DNA of 64,000 nucleotides from VRUE01 sp963822295 (GTDB lineage: Bacteria; Actinomycetota; Thermoleophilia; Solirubrobacterales; 70-9), in NCBI GenBank assembly GCA_963822295.1, contig CAWGHD010000002.1, forward strand, positions 806,001 to 870,000. Direction: 5' to 3'. Made by a program: the position numbers and the translations under genes. This document shows, piece after piece, positions 24,834 to 36,554 of the stretch (within the stretch, counting starts at the first letter, position 1; each line of letters begins with the position of its first letter). The notes under the pieces are model-generated. The model was not told where the DNA came from. It worked only from the letters and a program-made list of their open reading frames with translations, and did no database searches.

Positions 24834-25828
24834 GATGCCCCTCCGTCCGCGCGTGGCTCCTCTTCGATCTGGGCCAGGTGCACGCGCTCCATGTAGAGGG
24901 CGAAGCCGGCCGCGGGGCGGTCGAGGCCGAAGCGCTCGAGCAGGCCGTCATAGCGCCCGCCGCCGCCTAGCACGTGGCCGAGGGCCGGGTCGTAGACCTC
25001 GAGGATCGCGCCGCTGTAGTAGCCGAGGTCGCGGAGCAGCCCGAGGTCGATCCGCACCCGGTCCGCGGCGCCGCGCGCCTCGAGCGCCTCGAAGGTCTCG
25101 CCGATCCTGGCGGTCACCCGCTCGACGGTCGCGCCGCCGAGGGCGCGCGCCTCGTCGAGGACCTCGCGGCCGCCGCGCAGCTGGGAGAGGGCCAGGCAGG
25201 TCTCGACCTGCTCGTCGGAGATCCCGTCTACCGCCGCCAGCTCGGTCTCGAGCCCGACCAGGTCGTGCGCGGCCAGGCGGCCGAGGATCGTGTCGCGCGC
25301 CTCGCCCTCGAGCCCGTACTCGGAGAGGAGCTGGCGGTAGAGGTCGGCGTCGCCGAGGCCGATCACGGCGCGGTCGAGGCCGGCGGCGTCGAGCGATGCC
25401 TCCAGGACCTCGACCACCTCGGCCGTGCCGTCCGGCGCCGAGGCGCCGATCAGCTCCACCCCGGCCTGGGTGAACTCGCGCATCTGCCCTCGCTGCGGGC
25501 GCACCGCGCGGTAGGACTTCGCCAGGTAGCAGAGGCGCACGGGCCCGGTCTCCTTGGAGTAGCGGGTCGCGACCAGCCGGGCGAGCGGCACGGTCATTTC
25601 GGAGCGCAGCGCCAGCAGCGAGCCGGACTCGTCGAAGAAGCCGTAGGCGCCGCCGGCCGCGCGACCGTCGCCGCGCGCGAGCACCTCGTCGTACTCGATC
25701 GCCGGAGTCGAGACCTCGCCGTAGCCGTGGCCTTCGAAGACCTCGATCAGGGCGAGGTTGAGCCTGCGCAGCTCGCGCATCTCATCGGGCAGCACATCTC
25801 TTGTCCCGGGCGGGATCGGGTGAATCAT
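24830..25828 (-). CDS. hisZ: ATP phosphoribosyltransferase regulatory subunit
   Basis: Histidyl-tRNA-synthetase-like protein that activates short HisG and confers feedback control. 332 residues: begins HPIPPGTRDVLPDEM, contains the class II fold segments RSEMTVPLARLVA, REFTQAGVELIGA and GGGGRYDGLLERFG, and lacks the HisRS anticodon-binding tail. GGAG lies 6 bases before the ATG at 25828. First of the his genes here, 39 bases after murA, so it may share the murA transcript. Confidence 0.94.
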   Translation of the reverse strand: MIHPIPPGTRDVLPDEMRELRRLNLALIEVFEGHGYGEVSTPAIEYDEVLARGDGRAAGGAYGFFDESGSLLALRSEMTVPLARLVATRYSKETGPVRLCYLAKSYRAVRPQRGQMREFTQAGVELIGASAPDGTAEVVEVLEASLDAAGLDRAVIGLGDADLYRQLLSEYGLEGEARDTILGRLAAHDLVGLETELAAVDGISDEQVETCLALSQLRGGREVLDEARALGGATVERVTARIGETFEALEARGAADRVRIDLGLLRDLGYYSGAILEVYDPALGHVLGGGGRYDGLLERFGLDRPAAGFALYMERVHLAQIEEEPRADGGAS

Positions 25829-25867
25829 CGGACTCCGGACCTTACGAGAGAAGCCGCAAAAGCCCTG

Positions 25868-27166
25868 CTAGGCAGGTACCTCTGAAGAAACCCTCTCGAT
25901 GTTCGCGCCGAGCGAGCGCAGGCGCTGGTCGATCTGCTCATAGCCGCGGTCGATCTGGCGGATGTTGCCGATCTCCGAGACGCCGTCTGCCGCCAGGGCG
26001 GCGATGAGCATCGCCATCCCGGCGCGGATGTCGGGGCTCTCGACGCGTTCGCCGTGAAGCCGGCTCGGACCGCTGACGATCGCCCTGTGGGGATCGCACA
26101 GCGTGATCCGAGCGCCCATCGCGACCAACTTGTCGACGAAGAAGAGGCGGTTCTCGAACATCTTCTCGAAGATCAGGATCTCGCCGTCGGCCTGGGTCGC
26201 GAGGGCCAGGGCGATCGAGGTCAGGTCGGCGGGGAACGCCGGCCAGGGGCCGTCCTCGATCTTCGGGATCGCGTCGCCGAGGTCGGATTTGATCTGCAGC
26301 TTCTGCTCGGGCGGGACCAGGACGTCACTGCCCTCGACCTCCGAGGTCAGCCCGAGGCGGCCGAACTGGCGCCGGACGTTGAGCAGGTCGATCGGCTCGA
26401 CGTCGCGGATCCGCAGCTCGCCCCCGGTCGCCGCGGCCAGCGCCATGAAGCTGCCGACCTCGATGTGGTCGGCGGAGATCGTGTGCTCGGCGCCGCCGAG
26501 GCGGTCGCGGCCGTGGACCGTCATCACGTTGGAGCCGATCCCTTCGACCTCGGCTCCCATTCGGCTCAGCAGCCGCGCCAGGTCCTGCACGTGCGGCTCG
26601 CAGGCGGCGTTGGAGATCGTCGTCGAGCCCTCGGTCAGGGCGGCCGCCATCAGCGCGTTCTCGGTGCCCATCACCGACGGCTCGTCCATGAATATCGAGC
26701 AGGGCCGGAGCCCCTCGGCGGGGGCGGAGAGCTCGATCCAGCGATCCCCCTCGACCCGGGCCCCGAGGTCCCTGAAGGCGTCGAGGTGGGCGTCGAGCCG
26801 GCGCCTGCCGATGAAGTCGCCCCCCGGCGGCGGCAGCTTCGCCTCGCCGAAGCGGGCGAGCAGCGGGCCGGCGACCAGGAAGGAGGCGCGGATCTTGGCC
26901 GAGAGCTCCTCGTCGACCTCGACCTCCGAGACGGTCGCCGCGCAGAGCCGCAGGCTGTTGTCGGCGACCCACTCGGCCTCGACGCCGATTCCCTCGAGCA
27001 GCGAGATCTGCGCCTCGGTGTCGCGGATCCGCGGCACCCGGTGCAGGAGCACCTCCTCCTCGGTGAGCAGGCAGGCGGCGAGGATCGGCAGGGCCGCGTT
27101 CTTGTTCCCTGCGACGGTCAGCTCGCCCGAGAGCGGCGTGCCTCCTTGAATGACGAACTTCTCCAT
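25868..27166 (-). CDS. murA: UDP-N-acetylglucosamine 1-carboxyvinyltransferase (Asp-type)
   Basis: First committed step of peptidoglycan synthesis, transferring enolpyruvate to UDP-GlcNAc. 432 residues with KNAALPILAA at the N-terminus and the inside-out barrel blocks. The catalytic loop reads PPPGGDFIGRRRLD: Asp117 replaces the usual Cys (Cys115 in E. coli). The same change occurs in Mycobacterium tuberculosis and is known to give fosfomycin resistance. It precedes the his genes on the same strand. Confidence 0.97.
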   Translation of the reverse strand: MEKFVIQGGTPLSGELTVAGNKNAALPILAACLLTEEEVLLHRVPRIRDTEAQISLLEGIGVEAEWVADNSLRLCAATVSEVEVDEELSAKIRASFLVAGPLLARFGEAKLPPPGGDFIGRRRLDAHLDAFRDLGARVEGDRWIELSAPAEGLRPCSIFMDEPSVMGTENALMAAALTEGSTTISNAACEPHVQDLARLLSRMGAEVEGIGSNVMTVHGRDRLGGAEHTISADHIEVGSFMALAAATGGELRIRDVEPIDLLNVRRQFGRLGLTSEVEGSDVLVPPEQKLQIKSDLGDAIPKIEDGPWPAFPADLTSIALALATQADGEILIFEKMFENRLFFVDKLVAMGARITLCDPHRAIVSGPSRLHGERVESPDIRAGMAMLIAALAADGVSEIGNIRQIDRGYEQIDQRLRSLGANIERVSSEVPA

Positions 27167-27190
27167 GGCTCGGCTAGGGTAACGAGCGCC

Positions 27191-28192
27191 ATGGGGAGAG
27201 GCTGGAAGATCTTGATCGGAATCGTCGCGGGGCTGGCCGTCCTGGTCGCGATCAACGCGGTCGTCGTCGGCGGCAAGACGAAGGACGCCGAAGTGACGGT
27301 CCCGGGCGGCACCCTGATCGAGGTCCCGTCAGGTCAGGCCCAGGTCTCCGAAGGCGGTCCTCGCGACGGCAGCCCGATCGTGCTCGTCCACTGCTACACC
27401 TGCTCGATCAATTGGTGGAACGAGATGCGGCCGGCGCTCGAGCGGGCCGGTCACCGGGTGATCGCGATCGACCTGCTCGGCCACGGCGGCTCCGAGAAGC
27501 CCGGCTCCGGGTACTCGATGGAGAACCAGGCCGAGATGGTCGCCGACGTCCTCACGGCGCTCGAGGTCGAGGACGCGACGGTGGTCGGCCATTCGCTCGG
27601 CGGAACGGTGGCGACGGCGCTGGCAACCGAAACCGAGGGCCTCGTCGAGCGCCTCGTGATCGTCGACCAGGCGCCCGACAACGGCGAGACCTACGAGAAG
27701 GAGGGCCTGCCCTTCACGGCGGCGATGACCTTCGTGCCGGTGCTCGGCCCGGCGCTGTGGACGATCACCCCCGACGCCGCGATCGAGGACGGCCTCGGCG
27801 TCGCCTTCGCGCCCGACTACGACGTGCCGGACGAATTCGTCGAGGACTTCAAGCGGATGACGTACTCCTCCTACGACCAGGCGGCCGAGGCGGAGAACGA
27901 TTACGTCGAGGAGATGCCCCTGGACGAGCGCCTCGCCAGGGATCCGGTGCCGCTGTTGGCGATCTTCGGCGAGGAAGAGCAGCTCTACCTCTCCGGGCCG
28001 GCCCTGGAGGCTTACGACGCGGTTCCGGGGGCCGCCACGGTGATGGTCGAGGGCGCCGGCCACTCTCCCAACGTCGAGAAGCCCGCCCGAACGGCGGCGC
28101 TCGTGCTGGGATTCGCGGGCAGAGACGCTGCTCCCAGGCACGGCTTGCAAGACCGTTTGCAGAATCGAGACCCCGTCCGACCCCGTCCCTAA
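27191..28192 (+). CDS. Membrane-anchored alpha/beta hydrolase
   Basis: Substrate unknown. 333 residues: an N-terminal membrane segment (about 6-27), then an alpha/beta hydrolase domain with VLVHCYTCSINWW, the nucleophile elbow VVGHSLGGTVA and a late His in GAGHSPNVEKP. The last 20 residues (after VLGFAGRD) are low in conservation and lie in AT-richer DNA, so the true C-terminus may differ. A TAGGGT box lies 10 bases before the ATG. Divergent from murA. Confidence 0.82.
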   Translation: MGRGWKILIGIVAGLAVLVAINAVVVGGKTKDAEVTVPGGTLIEVPSGQAQVSEGGPRDGSPIVLVHCYTCSINWWNEMRPALERAGHRVIAIDLLGHGGSEKPGSGYSMENQAEMVADVLTALEVEDATVVGHSLGGTVATALATETEGLVERLVIVDQAPDNGETYEKEGLPFTAAMTFVPVLGPALWTITPDAAIEDGLGVAFAPDYDVPDEFVEDFKRMTYSSYDQAAEAENDYVEEMPLDERLARDPVPLLAIFGEEEQLYLSGPALEAYDAVPGAATVMVEGAGHSPNVEKPARTAALVLGFAGRDAAPRHGLQDRLQNRDPVRPRP

Positions 28193-28204
28193 ATTGGCGA
28201 ACTC

Positions 28205-28414
28205 ATGTTCGATTCAAAGACATCACTGACCGGGCGGCTCACCGACGCCGTCGACCTGCTGATCGACTTCGCCACGCTCGGCGAGTACGGCATGGAGCCG
28301 GCCGAGCGACCCGGCGCGAGCTGTGAGTCGCGCCGCCGCGCCCCGGCGCGGCAGGGGACCCGACACCGCCGCCCAGCCGGGCGCGGCCGGGGCGTTGCCG
28401 CCCGAGCAGTCTGA
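28205..28414 (+). CDS. Small hypothetical ORF, overlaps next gene
   Basis: 69 codons; the first 41 (to the start of the following gene) have coding-like high GC at third positions and read LTDAVDLLIDFATLGEYGM, an amphipathic helix-like stretch. The rest overlaps the next hydrolase in another frame and is Arg-rich, so only the front part looks protein-like. No ribosome binding site; TAAATT lies 9 bases upstream. Function unknown, and it could be spurious or a fragment. Confidence 0.4.
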   Translation: MFDSKTSLTGRLTDAVDLLIDFATLGEYGMEPAERPGASCESRRRAPARQGTRHRRPAGRGRGVAARAV

Positions 28415-29603
28415 GCCGCGGCAGGCCGAGTCGCCTGCGCCGAAGCGCCGCAAATGGCGGTTCCGGGCGCTGCTCGCCGCCGGCGCGGCTCTCGTCCTCC
28501 TGATCGCCGGCGGTGCCCTGGTCAGCTGGCATTTCTCCTCGAACGTCGTCGTGCCCGACCACTCCCCGTGGCCACGGGACATCACGGTCGAGGCGGTGGG
28601 CCCGAAGCGAGTGGTCCTCGAGCGGACCGACGAGACGGGCCGCCCCGGATACATCGGCCTCGTCTGGCAGGGCGGACACGCGACGGTCGGCCCCGTGATC
28701 GTTGAGGGCGACGAGACAGTGAGCCGCCGCCTGCTCGATCTCGACGGCTACCTGGTAGCCGACCTCGAGGTCGCAATCGGCCGGGTGTTCGAGGGGGACC
28801 CGCGCCGGGCCCGGGGCCTCCCCTTCGCCGACGTCGAGATCGACGGGGAGCTGGGGCCGATGCCGGCCTGGGAGATCCCCCCGCGGGCACTGGGCAGGGG
28901 GAGCGCGCCGCGGCATGACGGCACCTGGGCGATATTCGTGCACGGGATAAACAGCACCCCGGAGGACGGGCTGCCCCTGGCGCCGTTGATGCGGCGCAGC
29001 GGCATCACCTCGCTGCTGATCACCTACCGCGACGACCTGGGCGCGCCGGAGAGCCCCGACGGCCACCACCACATGGGCCTGACCGAGTGGAACGACCTGG
29101 AGGCGGCGGCCGCCTACGCCCTGGACCACGGCGCCCGCGATCTCGTGCTCGTCGGCTACTCGATGGGAGGCGCGATCGTCAGCCAGTTCATGCAGCGCTC
29201 GGAGCTGGCGGACGGGGTCGACGCCCTGATCCTCGACGCGCCCGCGCTCGACTGGAGGGAGATCCTCGAGTTCAACGCCACCGAGATGGGCATGCCCGGG
29301 TTCCTCGCCCGGCCGGTCGAGTGGGCGATCGGAGCGCGCATCGACGCCGACTGGGAGAGCCTCGAGGCGGTCGAGCACGGCGAGGACTTTCAGCTGCCGA
29401 TCCTGCTCTTCCACGGCACCGCGGACGACCTGATCCCGATCTCGACGAGCGACGAGTTTGCCGAGGAGCTGCCCGACCGGGTCACCTATTACAGAGTCCC
29501 GGAGGCCGAACACACGCAGGCGTGGAACGTCGATCCGGCGCTGCACGAAGAGCGCGTCTCCGCCTTCCTCGACGGGGCCCTGTCGAGCACGGGCCCGCGC
29601 TAG
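28323..29603 (+). CDS. Alpha/beta hydrolase with N-terminal membrane anchor
   Basis: Substrate unknown. 426 residues from a GTG at 28323: a Pro/Ala/Arg-rich cytoplasmic head, one membrane segment (about 47-68), an extracytoplasmic region, then the hydrolase domain. Visible are FVHGINSTPEDG (oxyanion region), LVGYSMGGAIVSQF (nucleophile Ser), HGTADDLIPIS (acid) and AEHTQAWNVDP (His). It resembles bacterial Bem46-like hydrolases. Its TAG and that of the convergent acetyltransferase share one CTAG. Confidence 0.85.
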   Translation: MSRAAAPRRGRGPDTAAQPGAAGALPPEQSEPRQAESPAPKRRKWRFRALLAAGAALVLLIAGGALVSWHFSSNVVVPDHSPWPRDITVEAVGPKRVVLERTDETGRPGYIGLVWQGGHATVGPVIVEGDETVSRRLLDLDGYLVADLEVAIGRVFEGDPRRARGLPFADVEIDGELGPMPAWEIPPRALGRGSAPRHDGTWAIFVHGINSTPEDGLPLAPLMRRSGITSLLITYRDDLGAPESPDGHHHMGLTEWNDLEAAAAYALDHGARDLVLVGYSMGGAIVSQFMQRSELADGVDALILDAPALDWREILEFNATEMGMPGFLARPVEWAIGARIDADWESLEAVEHGEDFQLPILLFHGTADDLIPISTSDEFAEELPDRVTYYRVPEAEHTQAWNVDPALHEERVSAFLDGALSSTGPR

Positions 29604-30028
29604 ATGTTTCGGACCCGCCGGCCGATCTCGGCGTCCTGCGGGTAGCCCGCCGCGTCCCAGAAGGCCCCGGCCGCCTCGTCGTCGTACGCGACGAGGGCCG
29701 TGACGCGGTGTGCGCCGCAGTCACGCAGGTACTCCTCGGCGGCCTCGGTGAGTCGTCGTCCGATGCCTCGGCGCCGGTGCGTGTCACCGACGGCAAGCCG
29801 GTAGATGTTCCCCCGCCACCCGTCCCAGGCGGCGATCACGACCCCGGTGAGCTGCCCGCCGGCCTCGGCCACGATCAGGGCCGCGGGGCCGCCCTCCACG
29901 AGTCGCTCGACCTCCTCACGGCGATCGCCTGTACTGGCATGCGGGCTGCGTGCGGACGCCCATAACGCCAGAACGGCGTCCACATCGGCGCCGCCGCACC
30001 GCCGTATCGTCACATTCTCGCTCGTCAA
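29600..30028 (-). CDS. GNAT family N-acetyltransferase
   Basis: Transfers an acetyl group from acetyl-CoA to an unknown substrate. 142 residues from a TTG at 30028 (LTSENVTIRRCGG); a TACACT box lies exactly 7 bases upstream, fitting the leaderless pattern of this window. A GTG at 30013 is the alternative. The acetyl-CoA loop is THRRRGIGRRLTEAAEEYL with the R..G.G signature, followed by the late AAGAFWDAAGY motif. It ends convergent with the hydrolase and lies downstream of the rRNA operon. Confidence 0.85.
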   Translation of the reverse strand: MTSENVTIRRCGGADVDAVLALWASARSPHASTGDRREEVERLVEGGPAALIVAEAGGQLTGVVIAAWDGWRGNIYRLAVGDTHRRRGIGRRLTEAAEEYLRDCGAHRVTALVAYDDEAAGAFWDAAGYPQDAEIGRRVRNI

Positions 30029-30070
30029 GCGGGTGAGTGTACCGGCGCCCCTTTGCACAACCCATGAAAC

Positions 30071-30104
30071 GCAACGAGCCCGACCGGAGTCGGGCTCGAG
30101 TTGC
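30071..30104 (-). terminator. rRNA operon terminator hairpin
   Basis: GAGCCCGAC and GTCGGGCTC form a perfect 9-bp stem with a 4-base loop, extended by flanking GCAAC/GTTGC pairing. It lies 11 bases after the 5S rRNA end; GTTTC follows on the minus strand, a weak U-tract. Confidence 0.75.
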
Positions 30105-30114
30105 GTAATGAAGA

Positions 30115-30231
30115 ACCGGCGGCGACCTACTCTCCCAGGGGGTTGCCCCCCAAGTACCATCGGCGCAGAGTGGCTTAACTGCTCTGTTCGGAATGGGAAG
30201 AGGTGTCTCCCACTCGCTATGCGCCACCGGA
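30115..30231 (-). rRNA. rrf: 5S ribosomal RNA
   Basis: About 117 bases. The 5' end CCGGTGGC pairs with the 3' end GCCGCCGG. The internal CCCATTCCGAACAG and GAGAGTAGGTCGCCGCC blocks are typical of bacterial 5S rRNA. Third gene of the operon, 65 bases after the 23S end. Ends are set by the terminal helix. Confidence 0.93.
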
Positions 30232-30249
30232 GTTTTTCGAGACTTCCCC

Positions 30250-30281
30250 CGGTGAACCCAGAAAACTGCACAAGGCCAATG
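30250..30281 (-). other. 23S rRNA processing stem, 3' strand
   Basis: This spacer stretch is largely complementary to 33350-33382 in the 16S-23S spacer (shared core GAAAACTGCACAAG), so the two can pair around the 23S sequence and form the RNase III-type precursor stem. Confidence 0.7.
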
Positions 30282-30295
30282 AAGGTAAAAATATC

Positions 30296-33294
<2,999 letters not shown>

Positions 33295-33489
33295 GGTGAA
33301 CGAACTCTACGTAGAAACGTACAGTTCGTAAATTAAATTTACCCATATACATTGGCACTTGTGCAGTTTTCAAGGTCCACCGAGGCACACACGGCAGGGT
33401 CTCTGCCGGCGGTCTCTCAAAACTGAGCAGCGTACCCAGCGACGTTGAGTCACTGGGGAGCCCGGTCGACGTTCTAGAGAAATCTCCCT
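33295..33489 (-). other. 16S-23S internal spacer without tRNA genes
   Basis: 195 bases. It holds no tRNA cloverleaf. It contains the 3' strand of the 16S processing stem (33411-33433, pairing with 35205-35227), the 5' strand of the 23S processing stem (33350-33382), and a small ACGAACT/AGTTCGT hairpin just before 23S. tRNA-free spacers are common in actinobacteria. Confidence 0.8.
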
Positions 33490-35036
<1,547 letters not shown>

Positions 35037-35328
35037 GGGTACATCTGTACTTCTTCACTCAGAGAGTGGTCATATCGGTAATGGCCGCCGGGTACACATA
35101 CATGGCGACCGGACATGACGGGTAAATCAAGACCACCCGGCCCGCTGGCGGACCGAATGGATCGGGCTCAAACATCCCACGAACCAATTCGGTCCGCGGG
35201 GTGCACGCTGCTCAGTTTTCAAAGACCGCTGCGCTTCATCGGCGGGATTCGCCGCCCTTCACGCACGGGGCCAGACCGGGGCCTGCCCCAGAGGGACCGG
35301 GGAGTATAGCGCTGCGGCTGAGTTTTGC
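35037..35328 (-). promoter_or_regulatory. rRNA operon promoter and leader
   Basis: A 292-base region without a gene. A TATACT -10 box lies at 35303-35308 (minus strand); no good -35 is visible. The leader holds the 16S processing stem 5' strand (35205-35227), which matches the spacer copy at 33411-33433 with three mismatches, and an 11-bp perfect hairpin, GCGGACCGAAT at 35148-35158 with its complement at 35187-35197. The remainder, 35040-35145, shows nothing further recognisable. Confidence 0.65.
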
Positions 35329-36492
35329 CTAGGCGTCGGCACGCAGGCGTCGAAAGCGCCTCTTGCCGGCCTGGAGCACGCGTCCGTCTAGCTCGCCGGG
35401 CGCGATGTCGAGGGCGTCCGCCGCCAGCGTCTCCCCGTCGAGCTTGACGCCGCCCTGCTTGAGCAGGCGCCTGGCCTCGCTCGAGCTGATCCCGAAGGCG
35501 TCGGCCATCAGGACCGGGAGATGGACGAGCACGCCGTTATCCCCCGTGTAGGGAGAGATGTCGAGGTCCTCGACGTCCTCGGGGGCCTCGTGGTCGACGT
35601 GGACCCGGTTGAAGTGCGCCTCGGCCGCCTCGGCCGCGCCGGCGTCGTGGAAGCGCTCGACGATCCTGCGGCCCAGCGCCCGCTTCGCCTCGTTCGGCGG
35701 CATGCCCGCGGGCTGCTCCTCGCCGAGCAGCAGCCGGTAGTACTCGGCCATCGCCTCGTCCGGGATGCGCATCAGCCGCCCGAACATCTCCTCCGGCGCG
35801 TCGGTGACGCCGACGTAGTTGTCGAGCGACTTGCTCATCTTCTGCTTGCCGTCTGTGCCGACCAGGATCGGCATGGTCAGGATCGACTGCGGCTTCTGGC
35901 CGTAGGCGGCCTGGATGTCGCGGCCGAAGAGCAGGTTGAATTTCTGATCCGTCCCCCCCAGCTCGACGTCGGCCTCGACCGCCACCGAGTCGTAGCCCTG
36001 GAGCAACGGGTAGAGCAGCTCGAGCGCCGCGATCGGAGCGTTCGCCTCAAGCCGCTTCTGAAAGTCGTCGCGCTCGAGCAGCCGGGCGACCGTGGTCTGG
36101 GCGAGCAGCCCGAGCAGGGCCTGGGACTCCATCTCCAGCCACTCGCTGTTGCGCCGCACCTCGGTCCGCTCGCGGTCGAGGATCTTGAACGCCTGCTCCT
36201 GGTAGGTCGCCGCGTTCGCCTCGATCTCCTCCGGCGAGGGCAGCGGCCGCTGGGCGGAGCGGCCGCTGGGGTCGCCGACCCGGGCGGTGAAGTCGCCGAT
36301 GATCAGCACGACCGTGTGGCCGGCGTCCTGGAACTCGCGCAGCTTCTCCAGCACGACCGTGTGGCCGAGGTGGATGTCGGCCGTGGTCGGGTCGATGCCG
36401 AGCTTGACGCGCAGGGGCGCCTCGCCGCCGAGCTGCTCCTCGAGCATCCCCGCGGGCAGCACGTCGACCGCGTTACGCGTCAGGTCCGCCAT
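35329..36492 (-). CDS. tyrS: Tyrosyl-tRNA synthetase
   Basis: Charges tRNA-Tyr. 387 residues from the ATG at 36492 (MADLTRNAVDVL); the longer upstream frame is rejected because TAGCAT lies exactly 7 bases before this ATG (leaderless). Class I motifs HLGH (in DPTTADIHLGHTVVLEK) and KMSKS (in GKQKMSKSLDNYV) are present, and a C-terminal S4 RNA-binding domain (ISSSEARRLLKQGGVKLDG) is complete. Divergent from the PBP gene; the rRNA operon promoter lies just past its stop. Confidence 0.97.
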   Translation of the reverse strand: MADLTRNAVDVLPAGMLEEQLGGEAPLRVKLGIDPTTADIHLGHTVVLEKLREFQDAGHTVVLIIGDFTARVGDPSGRSAQRPLPSPEEIEANAATYQEQAFKILDRERTEVRRNSEWLEMESQALLGLLAQTTVARLLERDDFQKRLEANAPIAALELLYPLLQGYDSVAVEADVELGGTDQKFNLLFGRDIQAAYGQKPQSILTMPILVGTDGKQKMSKSLDNYVGVTDAPEEMFGRLMRIPDEAMAEYYRLLLGEEQPAGMPPNEAKRALGRRIVERFHDAGAAEAAEAHFNRVHVDHEAPEDVEDLDISPYTGDNGVLVHLPVLMADAFGISSSEARRLLKQGGVKLDGETLAADALDIAPGELDGRVLQAGKRRFRRLRADA

Positions 36493-36554
36493 ATGGCCAA
36501 TGCTAGACTGCCGCCTTCGCTCAGAGGGCCCAGCCGCCCGCCGAGCCGAACTTG

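Noticed and set aside
33295..33489. Possible tRNA-Ile or tRNA-Ala in the 16S-23S spacer
   Set aside because: No cloverleaf, no T-loop GTTCGAATC-type sequence; the spacer is fully explained by the processing stems.
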